This document shows positions 51,016 to 59,519 of a stretch of DNA of 64,000 bases, piece by piece. Where the stretch lies: assembly GCA_045046885.1 (NCBI GenBank), contig JASFYX010000029.1:29586-93585 (forward strand). The letters run 5' to 3'. The position numbers and the translations under genes were made by a program. The notes below the pieces were generated by a model, which did not search any database, was not told the DNA's origin, and was given only the letters and a program-made list of their open reading frames with translations. The stretch comes from CG1-02-35-72 sp045046885 (GTDB taxonomy: Bacteria; Bacteroidota; Bacteroidia; Flavobacteriales; Flavobacteriaceae). Every line of letters begins with the position of its first letter. The first letter of the stretch is position 1.

Positions 51016-51555
51016 TTACTTTTTACTAAAAAAACTAAACATACTGCCCCCATATCTTTTAGAATTCTTAAAATAGGGGAGTTGCGATAAGTCGGTTTGT
51101 TTGGCGTGTTCTATGATGAGTAAGCCGTCCTCATTTAATAAATTGCGATCGAAAACCGTTTTGGCAATTTTTTCGAATTGGGCATCCGTAAAACTATAAG
51201 GTGGATCTGTAAAAATAAGGTCGAATCGTTGCGTTGTTTTGTCTAAGAATTTAAACAAATCACTTTTTACAGTGGTTATTTTTAAATCTAAATCCTCAGC
51301 TGTTTTATTTATAAATCTAAGTGTACTACTTTGCTGATCGACACTTGTAATATTTTTACAACCACGTGATCCAAATTCAAAACTGATACTGCCAATGCCA
51401 CAACACAAATCGAGGACACTTAAATTGTCAAAATAATATTGGTTGTTAAGGATGTTAAAAAGCGCTTCTTTGGCAAAATCGGTTGTAGGTCTTATCGAAT
51501 TATTATGAGGCGCTATAATGCGTTTTCCTTTGTGAATACCAGATATTATGCGCAT
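51016..51555 (-). CDS. rsmD: 16S rRNA (guanine(966)-N(2))-methyltransferase RsmD
   Basis: The 179-residue Rossmann methyltransferase has the RsmD start MRIISGIHKGKRI, RPTTDFAKEALFNIL (about 27-41), SAM motif LDLCCGIGSISFE (about 49-61) and catalytic FTDPPYSF (about 115-122, the D/NPPY motif of N-methyltransferases). It methylates G966 of 16S rRNA. The start overlaps the DUF3822 stop by one base (TAATG), so the pair is coupled, a conserved Bacteroidota arrangement. Confidence 0.95.
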   Translation of the reverse strand: MRIISGIHKGKRIIAPHNNSIRPTTDFAKEALFNILNNQYYFDNLSVLDLCCGIGSISFEFGSRGCKNITSVDQQSSTLRFINKTAEDLDLKITTVKSDLFKFLDKTTQRFDLIFTDPPYSFTDAQFEKIAKTVFDRNLLNEDGLLIIEHAKQTDLSQLPYFKNSKRYGGSMFSFFSKK

Positions 51556-52412
51556 TAGTTTTGTTGTAAAAGCGTTAGGAATTGCAATTTTTGCTTATCC
51601 GTTAAGGTAAAATCGGTTTTATAGGGCAAATCAAAATCGTATAAAGCCACATCTTTAATGTATTTATAAGCAATAGTAAAGAGACTGTCTTGAGCAGAAA
51701 CGTCACCTAATAATCGCAATTTAAAAGTTTCTGTATTGAGTTTTAATTGTTCTGCCACAAAGAGGAGGTAGTAAATAAAATCTTCTTTAGTTTGATAAAC
51801 AAAGCTGTTGTATAAAAGTAATTGCTTATTTTTAATCACCACTATTTCAAAATGAGCTCTGGCAATATGTGCAAAAACTTGTGGGTTATCAGATTTTGGA
51901 CTAAAAGTTATGAGGTGTTTTATTAAAAAACTAGAAAAGTGATTGTAATTAAAACTACCAAAGGCATCTATAAAGTAATTGTTGACGTTTACAAACGGAA
52001 TATACACATTTACAGCTTCTAAGGTGTCAATTGTGTCGTAAGTGTAATAATCGTTTTTTAGTGTTTTTACAGCATAACCCAAATAAGCTGCTAGATTGTC
52101 TTTATCGAATAAGCTATTAGGAACTAAGGTTGATAAGTTGTTTTCGTGACAAACACTTACGCTTTTAAATTCGTTTTTTAAAAGCTCTGAAGATTCAAAA
52201 ATAGCTTCAATTTCGGCTAAAAGGGCTTCGGGTGTAGTTGCTTTAAAAGGGTAGTGGTAAAGAGCTAAAATAGTTTCAGTAAAGACATCGGTTATACAAA
52301 AAGAAAATCCATCCAAACTAAGTTGGATGGATAATGTATTTTCTTTTAAAGTGCTTAACTCTAAATTATTTCTTTTTAGCGCGACGAGCGGCTGCTTTTT
52401 CGGCTTTGTCAT
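51555..52412 (-). CDS. DUF3822 family protein
   Basis: A 285-residue protein with the DUF3822 pattern: LSIQLSLDGFSFCI near the start, then two related halves rich in Phe/Tyr (AHIARAHFEIVVIKNKQLLLYNSF near 195-218). The fold is probably an actin-like ATPase relative, but that is inference. It always travels with rsmD in this phylum. I chose the ATG at 52412 (MTKPKKQ), which still overlaps the upstream gene by 47 bases. A start 21 bases further up (52433) is also open. No later start codon would keep the conserved beginning. Confidence 0.82.
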   Translation of the reverse strand: MTKPKKQPLVALKRNNLELSTLKENTLSIQLSLDGFSFCITDVFTETILALYHYPFKATTPEALLAEIEAIFESSELLKNEFKSVSVCHENNLSTLVPNSLFDKDNLAAYLGYAVKTLKNDYYTYDTIDTLEAVNVYIPFVNVNNYFIDAFGSFNYNHFSSFLIKHLITFSPKSDNPQVFAHIARAHFEIVVIKNKQLLLYNSFVYQTKEDFIYYLLFVAEQLKLNTETFKLRLLGDVSAQDSLFTIAYKYIKDVALYDFDLPYKTDFTLTDKQKLQFLTLLQQN

Positions 52413-53112
52413 ATAATGGAGGCCAATTGCCATTTGTTACCACATCTTCTAAAGAACCAACAGAAATATAGGCGCCACGGACTTCGTTACCGCCCAATTG
52501 TTCTTTTTCTTGTTTAATAAGGTAGTTTTCTTCGCCTTTTAAAACGATAGCTTTGTCAACTTGTGCCAAAAATACGGGTACTTTATGACCTTGTATTTTT
52601 TCTAGATAGCCCGTTTTTAATTCAAACTTGGCATCTGTTCCAGGTACATTCATCATAGATTTATAATCTCTATTTCTAAAATGATTTTTAACATCATCAT
52701 AACCAATAGTATCGGTTATTTTACGCTCTTCGTCAACAGTAATACGGCCTTTTCTTACAGTAACAACAGTATCTCTGTTTTCTATGATTGCAAATCTTGC
52801 TGTATCAATAAACTTAATTAAATCGTCGCCATTAGCGGTAAAGTCACCAGTAATAGTTTTGTGAGCTAATTCAGCATCTCTAATCATTTTTAAATGATTG
52901 ACTACTTTTTCAAATTTAACAACCTTACGCTGGTTAAAATTTATAGGCGCCATAATTCCCGAATAAATTTTGTATCCTAAGAAAATTATGAGTAACCATA
53001 ACACAATAGAAATTAGTGTCTGGAATTTTTTAGGGATAAAGGTAACTATTCCCTTAGCTAAAAAAACAGTTAAAGCAATACCTAAAACCGTTAATAGAAC
53101 AAATTGTAACAT
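52366..53112 (-). CDS. Conserved membrane-anchored protein, function unknown
   Basis: The 248-residue protein has two N-terminal hydrophobic segments (about 2-23 and 31-53: LLTVLGIALTVFLAKGIV; LISIVLWLLIIFLGYKIY) and a large extracytoplasmic domain. That domain contains a pilin-like stretch (VVNHLKMIRDAELAHKTITG, about 69-88) and DLIKFIDTARF. The KMIRDAELAHK...GDF pattern resembles the helical start of pseudopilin-like domains, so an envelope role is plausible. The C-terminus is strongly basic (AEKAAARRAKKK). Its 3' end overlaps the DUF3822 gene, making a three-gene run with rsmD. Confidence 0.75.
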   Translation of the reverse strand: MLQFVLLTVLGIALTVFLAKGIVTFIPKKFQTLISIVLWLLIIFLGYKIYSGIMAPINFNQRKVVKFEKVVNHLKMIRDAELAHKTITGDFTANGDDLIKFIDTARFAIIENRDTVVTVRKGRITVDEERKITDTIGYDDVKNHFRNRDYKSMMNVPGTDAKFELKTGYLEKIQGHKVPVFLAQVDKAIVLKGEENYLIKQEKEQLGGNEVRGAYISVGSLEDVVTNGNWPPLYDKAEKAAARRAKKK

Positions 53113-53192
53113 TCTTTTTTTATTTTAATTGATGGTACGCAAATTTACATTTTTTTTTTAATCGTAAAAATTTTTAGGCATAAATCAATTCG

Positions 53193-53200
53193 TATATTTG
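53193..53200 (+). promoter_or_regulatory. Candidate -7 element of the helicase gene
   Basis: TATATTTG, a TAnnTTTG match, 19 bases before the ATG at 53220. Confidence 0.45.
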
Positions 53201-53219
53201 AAAAAAGATTTTAAAACAC

Positions 53220-54647
53220 ATGATTAAAGCCGCAGAACCGTTTAAAAAACAGCTTTTAGAGAAATTTGAATATGCCCCAACGGCTTTGCAAAATCTTTTA
53301 TTCGATAAGATATCCGATTTTATTTTCAGCACAAATAATGAAACACTCTTTTTACTAAAAGGTTATGCGGGTACAGGAAAAACGTCAACAGTGAGTACTG
53401 TTGTCAATAATTTATGGCGTGCTGGTAAAAAAGCAGTGCTGCTAGCGCCCACAGGTCGTGCCGCAAAAGTAATAGCTAATTACTCAAAACGACAGGCTTT
53501 TACAATTCATAAAAAGATATATTATCCTAAAAAGACAAGTAGTGGTAACGTCAGTTTTACTTTACAAGTCAATAAACACAGTGATACTATTTTTATTGTA
53601 GACGAATCGTCGATGTTATCTAACAGTAATGGAGAAGCTAAATTGTTTGAAAATGGCGGTTTGCTTGACGATTTAATGAAATATGTTTACAATGGTAGGA
53701 ATTGTAAACTCATTTTAATTGGCGATACGGCGCAATTACCCCCTGTAAAATTAGAAACAAGTCCGGCCTTGGAAGTAGATACTTTATCTTTTAATTATCA
53801 GAAAGAGGTTACAGAAATAGAATTGACCGAAGTGATGCGTCAACATCAAGATTCTGGTATTCTGATAAATGCTACAAATTTGAGAGAGTACATTCAGATG
53901 GATAATAGTGATGGCTTTGTTTTTAATTTAGACCATCCCGATTTAGTGCGATTAGAAGACGGTTACGATATTGAAGATGCCATTCAGACTGCTTATGACG
54001 ATTCCGGTGTAGAAGATACGGCCTTTATTGTACGCTCTAATAAACGCGCCAATCAATACAATCAGCAAATAAGAAGTAAAATTCGCGGGTTAGATAATGA
54101 GATTACTACAGGCGATTATGTTATGGTTGTAAAGAATAATTATTTTTGGCTCGATCAAAATTCTGAAGCGGGTTTTATTGCCAACGGCGATATTTGCGAA
54201 ATTATGGAAGTACGTCATATAAAAAACCTATACGGATTTAGATTTGCAGAAGTTAAAGTACGGATGATTGATTATCCCAATCAGAAACCATTTGACACCG
54301 TGTTGCTTTTAGATACATTGACGCTAGAAACCCCTTCTTTACCTTATGAAGAATCAAATAGATTGTATCAAGAGGTGTCAAAAGATTTTGATAATTTAAA
54401 ATCGAAATATAAAAAGATGTTGGCTATTAAAAGCAATAAATATTTTAATGCTTTACAGGTTAAATTTTCTTATGCTATGACTTGTCATAAATCGCAAGGA
54501 GGGCAGTGGAAAACTGTTTTTGTAGAGCAACCTTATTTACCAAACGGACAAGATATTGGTTATTACAGATGGCTTTACACCGCCATTACGCGGGCGCAAG
54601 AAAAACTCTATTTAATAGGTTTTAAGTCAGCAAATTTTGAATCTTAA
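53220..54647 (+). CDS. RecD/Pif1-like superfamily 1B DNA helicase
   Basis: The 475-residue helicase has Walker A LKGYAGTGKTST (about 45-56), motif Ia APTGRAAKV (about 79-87), Walker B FIVDESSM (about 124-131), motif III GDTAQLPPV (about 163-171) and the C-terminal UvrD_C_2 motifs MTCHKSQGGQW and YTAITRAQEKL (about 420-465). It is shorter than RecD2 and lacks a RecB/RecC partner, so it is likely a stand-alone 5'-3' helicase for repair. The next gene begins 9 bases downstream. Confidence 0.88.
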   Translation: MIKAAEPFKKQLLEKFEYAPTALQNLLFDKISDFIFSTNNETLFLLKGYAGTGKTSTVSTVVNNLWRAGKKAVLLAPTGRAAKVIANYSKRQAFTIHKKIYYPKKTSSGNVSFTLQVNKHSDTIFIVDESSMLSNSNGEAKLFENGGLLDDLMKYVYNGRNCKLILIGDTAQLPPVKLETSPALEVDTLSFNYQKEVTEIELTEVMRQHQDSGILINATNLREYIQMDNSDGFVFNLDHPDLVRLEDGYDIEDAIQTAYDDSGVEDTAFIVRSNKRANQYNQQIRSKIRGLDNEITTGDYVMVVKNNYFWLDQNSEAGFIANGDICEIMEVRHIKNLYGFRFAEVKVRMIDYPNQKPFDTVLLLDTLTLETPSLPYEESNRLYQEVSKDFDNLKSKYKKMLAIKSNKYFNALQVKFSYAMTCHKSQGGQWKTVFVEQPYLPNGQDIGYYRWLYTAITRAQEKLYLIGFKSANFES

Positions 54648-54656
54648 TGTATTATT

Positions 54657-55211
54657 ATGAAGCAGTTTTTAGGTAGTTTTATTTTATGGATTAGTGGTTG
54701 GAAAGCCGACTATCCTGAAACTTTTAAAATAGATAAATGTGTGATGTTGGCTGTGCCACATACCTCTAATTGGGATTTAATGTATGCCATAGCCGTGTAT
54801 TGGAAAGAGGGTATTAATGCCAAGTTTTTAATAAAAGATTCTTATACAAAAGGTCTTTTAGGTTTTATTTTTAAAAGTTTGGGAGCCTTAGGTATAGACA
54901 GAAGTAAGCACACAAATTTTGTAGAATATGCGGTTCATTTATTAAAAACATCAGAAAAGTTGGTGTTGTTAGTCCCCGCAGAAGGGACTAGGAAAAGAGT
55001 TGATAAATGGAAAACGGGCTTTTATCATATTGCTAGTCAGACGGATGTGCCTGTGGCTTTGGGCTTTTTAGATTATAAAAATAAAGTAGCGGGTGTTGGT
55101 GGTTTGTATAAACTGACAGGTGAATTTAAAGTTGATATGGCCAATATTCAGACGTTTTACTTGTCTAAAACGGCTAAACATCCCGAGTTGTATAACAAGC
55201 AGATTTATTAA
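54657..55211 (+). CDS. PlsC-type acyltransferase (1-acylglycerol-3-phosphate acyltransferase-like)
   Basis: The 184-residue protein has the acyltransferase HX4D motif as HTSNWD (about 35-40) and the substrate motif VPAEGTRKR (about 113-121). It lacks an N-terminal membrane helix, apart from a weakly hydrophobic FLGSFILWISGW. It belongs to the short PlsC-like group whose acceptor is uncertain (lysophosphatidate or another lipid). It is co-directional with the helicase 9 bases upstream. Three repeat elements follow its stop. Confidence 0.83.
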   Translation: MKQFLGSFILWISGWKADYPETFKIDKCVMLAVPHTSNWDLMYAIAVYWKEGINAKFLIKDSYTKGLLGFIFKSLGALGIDRSKHTNFVEYAVHLLKTSEKLVLLVPAEGTRKRVDKWKTGFYHIASQTDVPVALGFLDYKNKVAGVGGLYKLTGEFKVDMANIQTFYLSKTAKHPELYNKQIY

Positions 55212-55290
55212 AAAATATAAGGTTCAAATATCTTTGCCTTTAGTTTAGATTGATGCAAAGACTTCAAGTTCATCATATCAATAACAATTT

Positions 55291-55323
55291 AGTCAGGGTT
55301 TCGCTTGGAGTGAAGCCCTGACT
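55291..55323. repeat. Dispersed hairpin repeat, family E copy 3
   Basis: AGTCAGGGTTTCGCT TGG AGTGAAGCCCTGACT. Same length as 4090-4122 with 5 substitutions. The paired structure is kept through G-T wobbles. Confidence 0.78.
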
Positions 55324-55340
55324 GTTAGCTTTAACCATCG

Positions 55341-55490
55341 CGTCTTTGCGAGCCCCGATAGTTATCGGGGCGTGGTTCCTTCCGCTTTTGCGAAGTTTTT
55401 GTAAAAAAACTGTGGCAATCTCATGATTAATTGGTACACCACTTCATGAGATCGCCACACCCACGCTTCTGGCGTGGGTTCGCGAAGACG
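55341..55490. repeat. 150-base MITE-like palindrome, family A copy 3
   Basis: Outer ends CGTCTTTGCGAGCC and GGTTCGCGAAGACG are inverted. The inner pair GTGGCAATCTCATGA / TTCATGAGATCGCCAC is also inverted. Extra hairpins are nested (CCCCGATA GTTA TCGGGG; CCCACGC TTCT GGCGTGGG). It is the long version of the element inside purL. It ends 4 bases before the methyltransferase stop. Confidence 0.85.
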
Positions 55491-55494
55491 TATT

Positions 55495-55929
55495 TTAATA
55501 AACAAACGGAACCAACCTTTTTGTTTGGGCTTTATAAGTGCTATAAGCGTTCCCAAACTTTTGGGTGAGAAAAACTTCTTCGCTTTTAATTTTTAAAAGT
55601 AAGACTGTGATTAATACAAGCAATACCACCATTCTGTAAACCGTAAAATAAGTACTTACACTCACACTAAAAAACAAGATGATGCCTGTGTACATAGGGT
55701 TGCGAATGTATTTAAAAGGACCTGAAGTAATTAGTTGTGCATTGGGTTTGACTTCAGGCTGAATGTTAAAACGCCCTTTTCTTATGGTAGAAATACCCCA
55801 AAATGCCACAACAATGCCTAAAATTTGAATACCCAAAAGGTAATTATACGCCAACAGATGTCTGTCGGCTATAAAAAATAACAAACTAGTGAACTGAATA
55901 AATACTAAAACAGCGGATTTTACAGACAT
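55495..55929 (-). CDS. Isoprenylcysteine carboxyl methyltransferase-family membrane protein
   Basis: The 144-residue protein has about four hydrophobic segments and the PEMT/ICMT-like motif region TSGPFKYIRNPMYTGIILFF (about 67-86), then EEVFLTQKFGNAYSTYKAQTKR (about 117-138), where the conserved glutamates bind the methyl donor or acceptor. In bacteria this family methylates unknown lipids or proteins. The name is by homology only. Its 3' end abuts the 150-base palindrome, which could act as its terminator. Confidence 0.85.
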   Translation of the reverse strand: MSVKSAVLVFIQFTSLLFFIADRHLLAYNYLLGIQILGIVVAFWGISTIRKGRFNIQPEVKPNAQLITSGPFKYIRNPMYTGIILFFSVSVSTYFTVYRMVVLLVLITVLLLKIKSEEVFLTQKFGNAYSTYKAQTKRLVPFVY

Positions 55930-55986
55930 TTAATCGGAATAATTTTATTTACAATAATACTTATCTTAACTTTACAAATCTACTTT

Positions 55987-55994
55987 TATATTTG
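55987..55994 (+). promoter_or_regulatory. Candidate -7 element of the 5'-nucleotidase gene
   Basis: TATATTTG, matching TAnnTTTG, 16 bases before the ATG at 56011. Confidence 0.45.
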
Positions 55995-56010
55995 TAAAAA
56001 TTTATTAAAA

Positions 56011-57522
56011 ATGAAATCCTTAAAATATCTCTTAAGTCTGTGTATTGTTTTATTCATTACATCTTGTACAAATCAATCTAAAGTTAATGTCACGCTCTTA
56101 CAAATAAACGATGTGTATGAAATTGCCGCACTAGAAGGGGGTGCCGTAGGTGGTATGGCACGTGTTGAGACGGTTTACAAAAAACTCTTAAAAGAAAACC
56201 CTAACACTTATATCTTGATGGCAGGAGATTTTTTAAATCCCTCTCTTTTAGGAACCCTCAAACTAAACGGCGAACGCATTCAAGGGCGTCAAATGGTAGA
56301 AGTAATGAATGCCTTACCTGTTAAATTAGCAGCTTTTGGAAATCATGAATTTGATTTAAAATATCCCGACTTTCAAAAACGATTAAACGAATCGACTTTC
56401 GATTGGGTTTCGGCCAATGCCAAGCACAGTTTTAAAGATAGTTTAGCGCTGTTCTACAAAAATCAAAATAATACCATTACACCTGTTCCTGAGACCTATA
56501 CATTATCTGTTACACAAAACAACCATACTTTTAAAATAGGTTTTTTAAGTCTTGTAATCGACTCTAATAAAAAGGATTACGTCAATTATGAAGATAAATT
56601 TAAAGCTGCCAATCGTGTTTATGCAACTTTAAAATCTAATTCAGATGTCGTTATAGGTTTTACGCATTTAACCAAGGCAATGGATAGAGAAGTATTAAAA
56701 AAATATCCCGAAATACCTTTAATAATTGGCGGTCATGAGCATACCAATATGTTTTTAACCGAAGGCACTTCGCATATTGCAAAAGCCGATGCCAATGCAA
56801 AATCAGTTTATGTACACAGATTACAATACGATACAAAAACCAAAAAGACGATTATAAAATCGACTTTGGTCTATTTAGATTCAACAATATCACAAGATAA
56901 AGACATTTTAAAAATCGTCAATAAATGGCAAGCTATTCAAGACGCCAAAATAAAGAATGTTATTAAAAATCCAGAAACGGTGGTTTATCATACTGCTGTT
57001 CCGCTTGACGGACGCGATACCCCCATTCGTTCTATACAAACTAATTTAGGGCAGTTAATTGCACAAAGTATGTTTGTGGCGTCAAAAGAACCAGCCGATT
57101 GTGCTTTTGTAAACGGCGGATCTATTAGAATTGACGATGAATTAGACGGCAATATAACAGGTATAGATATTTTTAGAGTTCTGCCTTTTGGAGGCGGTAT
57201 GTTAGAGATAGATATTAAGGGTAAACTATTAAATGACGTGCTTAATTACGGTCAGAATGCTGCCGGAACAGGGGCTTATTTACAACGCTATAATGCCGTA
57301 TTAAAAGACGGTAAATGGTTGGTAAAAGGTAAGCCTATAAAAGCCCAAAAGACCTATCATGTTGCCATAACAGATTATTTGATAAAAGGTTTTGACATAC
57401 CTATGCTTAAAGCCTCAAATCCGCAGGTTTTAAAAGTAGATACGCCAAATAGCACAGACGCCTCAGATGTTAGAGCCGACATCCGCAAGACGGTAATTAG
57501 TTTTATTAAAACTTTAAAGTAA
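56011..57522 (+). CDS. Lipoprotein 5'-nucleotidase / UshA-like metallophosphatase
   Basis: The 503-residue protein is a lipoprotein (signal ending LFITSC, cysteine C19). A calcineurin-like N-terminal domain carries QINDVYEI (about 31-38), MAGDFLNPS, GNHEFD (about 110-115) and GGHEHTN (about 243-249). A 5'-nucleotidase C-terminal domain (about 330-480) has ADCAFVNGGSIRIDD and LPFGGGMLEIDIKG. It should release nucleosides from nucleotides, or split UDP-sugars, in the periplasm or at the cell surface. The patatin gene starts 12 bases downstream, so the two are likely co-transcribed. Confidence 0.93.
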   Translation: MKSLKYLLSLCIVLFITSCTNQSKVNVTLLQINDVYEIAALEGGAVGGMARVETVYKKLLKENPNTYILMAGDFLNPSLLGTLKLNGERIQGRQMVEVMNALPVKLAAFGNHEFDLKYPDFQKRLNESTFDWVSANAKHSFKDSLALFYKNQNNTITPVPETYTLSVTQNNHTFKIGFLSLVIDSNKKDYVNYEDKFKAANRVYATLKSNSDVVIGFTHLTKAMDREVLKKYPEIPLIIGGHEHTNMFLTEGTSHIAKADANAKSVYVHRLQYDTKTKKTIIKSTLVYLDSTISQDKDILKIVNKWQAIQDAKIKNVIKNPETVVYHTAVPLDGRDTPIRSIQTNLGQLIAQSMFVASKEPADCAFVNGGSIRIDDELDGNITGIDIFRVLPFGGGMLEIDIKGKLLNDVLNYGQNAAGTGAYLQRYNAVLKDGKWLVKGKPIKAQKTYHVAITDYLIKGFDIPMLKASNPQVLKVDTPNSTDASDVRADIRKTVISFIKTLK

Positions 57523-57534
57523 TAACCTTTTAAA

Positions 57535-58305
57535 ATGGATTATAACTTGGGTATTGTTTTATCGGGGGGTGGCGTAAGAGCCATTGCACATATTGGTTTG
57601 TTACAAGCCTTAAAAGAAAACGATATCCATCCCGAAATTATTTCTGGCACCAGTGGTGGCGCTATGGTTGGGGCACTTTATGCTGCGGGGTATGATACCC
57701 AAACGATGCTACAGTTTTTTAAAGACACGCCTTTGTTTAAGTTTTCTTTATATACACTCAATAAACCCGGTATTATGGATACCGACAAATACAGTGTGTT
57801 TTTTAAATCGTATTTTAAAGAAGATAGTTTTGAAAGCCTAAAAAAGGCATTGTATGTTACGGCGACTAATTTATTGACAGGAAAACTCGAGTTTTTTAGT
57901 TCAGGTGAATTGATTAGACCTATTTTAGCCAGTGCAGCACTGCCGCCGATATTTTCACCCATAGAAATTGAGGGAAATTTGTATTCAGACGGGGGTATAT
58001 TAAACAACTTTCCTGTAGAACCATTGCACGTATCTTGTAAGAAAATAATTGGCAGTTTTGTAAACCCTTTATCATCCATAACTATAAATGACGTAAAAAG
58101 TACGATGGATTTAATCCAACGCGTTTATCACATTGGTTTAGACGCGAAGGATTTAATTAAGTTCGACAAATGCAATTACGTTTTTACGCCCTATGACATT
58201 AAACACGTGGGGGTTTTTGACAGCAAATCTATTGCTAAATCATACAAAATAGGTTATGAACAAGCCTTGGATGAAATGCCAAAATTATTAGCATCACTTC
58301 AATAA
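57535..58305 (+). CDS. Patatin-like phospholipase
   Basis: The 256-residue protein has the patatin features: oxyanion loop SGGGVRAIAHIGLL (10-23), nucleophile elbow GTSGG with S40, and the catalytic dyad aspartate D152 in SDGGILNNFP. No signal peptide is present, so it is cytoplasmic, of the RssA/YchK-like short type. It is a probable lipid acyl hydrolase. It follows the 5'-nucleotidase. Seven bases after its stop lies the first of two palindromes controlling the next operon. Confidence 0.93.
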   Translation: MDYNLGIVLSGGGVRAIAHIGLLQALKENDIHPEIISGTSGGAMVGALYAAGYDTQTMLQFFKDTPLFKFSLYTLNKPGIMDTDKYSVFFKSYFKEDSFESLKKALYVTATNLLTGKLEFFSSGELIRPILASAALPPIFSPIEIEGNLYSDGGILNNFPVEPLHVSCKKIIGSFVNPLSSITINDVKSTMDLIQRVYHIGLDAKDLIKFDKCNYVFTPYDIKHVGVFDSKSIAKSYKIGYEQALDEMPKLLASLQ

Positions 58306-58311
58306 AATTCC

Positions 58312-58334
58312 TTATTTAGAATAATTCTAAATAA
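58312..58334. promoter_or_regulatory. Palindromic operator 1
   Basis: TTATTTAGAAT A ATTCTAAATAA is a perfect 11-1-11 palindrome. It resembles the AT-rich inverted-repeat sites of Fur- or DtxR-type metal regulators. It lies about 37 bases upstream of the -7 element at 58371. Confidence 0.7.
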
Positions 58335-58370
58335 AATGATAATTGTTATCTTTTTTAGAATATTTTAATA

Positions 58371-58378
58371 TACATTTG
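58371..58378 (+). promoter_or_regulatory. -7 element of the porin/FMN operon
   Basis: TACATTTG matches TAnnTTTG. It lies between the two palindromes (58312-58334 and 58385-58403), the classic arrangement for repressor control. Confidence 0.6.
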
Positions 58379-58384
58379 CACTCT

Positions 58385-58403
58385 ATTTATAATCATTCTA
58401 AAT
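58385..58403. promoter_or_regulatory. Palindromic operator 2
   Basis: ATTTATAATCATTCTAAAT differs from the core of operator 1 (ATTTAGAATAATTCTAAAT) at two of 19 positions. It covers the expected transcription start and ends 9 bases before the GTG start of the first gene. Confidence 0.7.
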
Positions 58404-58412
58404 AAGAGAAAA

Positions 58413-59510
58413 GTGAAAAAAATTACAATAACAGTATTATTATTAGTATTTTATACCTTTATTAATGCACAAGAAACAAATAATAAATTTACAATTGGCG
58501 GTTATGCACAAGTCGATTATATCAGACCTAAAAGCGATGTTGCCACGGTAGATTTACACCGTATGGTCATGTATTTAGGTTATGAATTTAACGATAAAGT
58601 CAGTTTCGAATCGGAAACCGAATTTGAACATGTAAAAGAACTAGAGGTAGAGCAAGCATTTATCAATTACCGTTTGGGCTCTAGCATAACGGCCAAAGCA
58701 GGTTTAATGTTAGTGCCCATGGGACTTATTAATCAGACACATGAACCCACAACTTTTTTTACGGTAAACAGACCAAGTCAAGACAAAAATATAATCCCCA
58801 CTACGTGGAGTCAGATAGGTATAGGTCTAAGTGGCAACATAAACAGTATATCTTTAAAGTACCAAGCTTATATTTTTAACGGTGTTAAATCTTATCAAGA
58901 CGGTACGGCTTTTTTACGGGGTGTTGATGGTTTGCGTAAAGGGCGTCAAGGCGGTGCTGAAGCCTTTTCGAGTCAGGCCAACTTTTCGACAAAAATAAAT
59001 TACTATGGTGTACATGGTTTAAATGTCGGTTTGGCCGGCTATTTTGGCAATACACAGACTACAGATTTGACTTTAAAAGATTCGTATGTTGGCGTTTCTA
59101 TGATTGGTTTAGATGCCGTTTATAAAAGGAATGCTTTTATTATTCGCGGACAATATGTAGTTAACAATCTGTCTAATACAGCCGCTTATAATACACTTAC
59201 AGGAAGAGATATTGGCTCTAAAATGGAAGGATTTTATATTGAATCGGCTTACGATGTGATGTCGTTTATAGACAACCAAGCAACCGAAAGAATATTGCTT
59301 TTTACCCGTTACGAAAACTACGACACACAGGCAAGTGTGGCCGGAATACTGACAAAAAATAAGGCTTACAACCGTAATAGTACCACTATTGGACTGAATT
59401 ATTTAATGGTACCTACAGCGGTTTTTAAAATGGAGTATAAGATAAGAGATAATGCAGATGTCAGAGCTGTTACCAATCAATTTAATATGGGAATTGGAGT
59501 TACTTTTTAA
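58413..59510 (+). CDS. Outer-membrane porin-like protein
   Basis: A 365-residue exported protein with a signal peptide (about 1-19, ending FINAQ), then a run of amphipathic beta strands ending in a C-terminal phenylalanine (MGIGVTF), typical of outer-membrane barrels. The style (GGYAQVDYIRPKSD, ITAKAGLMLVPMGLINQTHEP) resembles phosphate-selective porin O/P relatives. The start is GTG at 58413, because the signal peptide begins there. It is the first gene behind two palindromic operators and is followed after 9 bases by the FMN-binding protein gene. The cargo is unknown; the metal-type operators suggest iron or another metal. Confidence 0.82.
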   Translation: MKKITITVLLLVFYTFINAQETNNKFTIGGYAQVDYIRPKSDVATVDLHRMVMYLGYEFNDKVSFESETEFEHVKELEVEQAFINYRLGSSITAKAGLMLVPMGLINQTHEPTTFFTVNRPSQDKNIIPTTWSQIGIGLSGNINSISLKYQAYIFNGVKSYQDGTAFLRGVDGLRKGRQGGAEAFSSQANFSTKINYYGVHGLNVGLAGYFGNTQTTDLTLKDSYVGVSMIGLDAVYKRNAFIIRGQYVVNNLSNTAAYNTLTGRDIGSKMEGFYIESAYDVMSFIDNQATERILLFTRYENYDTQASVAGILTKNKAYNRNSTTIGLNYLMVPTAVFKMEYKIRDNADVRAVTNQFNMGIGVTF

Positions 59511-59519
59511 TGTATTAAA

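Noticed and set aside
55362..55556. 64-codon minus frame through the 150-base palindrome
   Set aside because: It consists mostly of the repeat element and runs into the methyltransferase gene in a different frame.
57678..58079. 133-codon minus frame inside the patatin gene
   Set aside because: Antisense to the patatin catalytic motifs, without start context or family.
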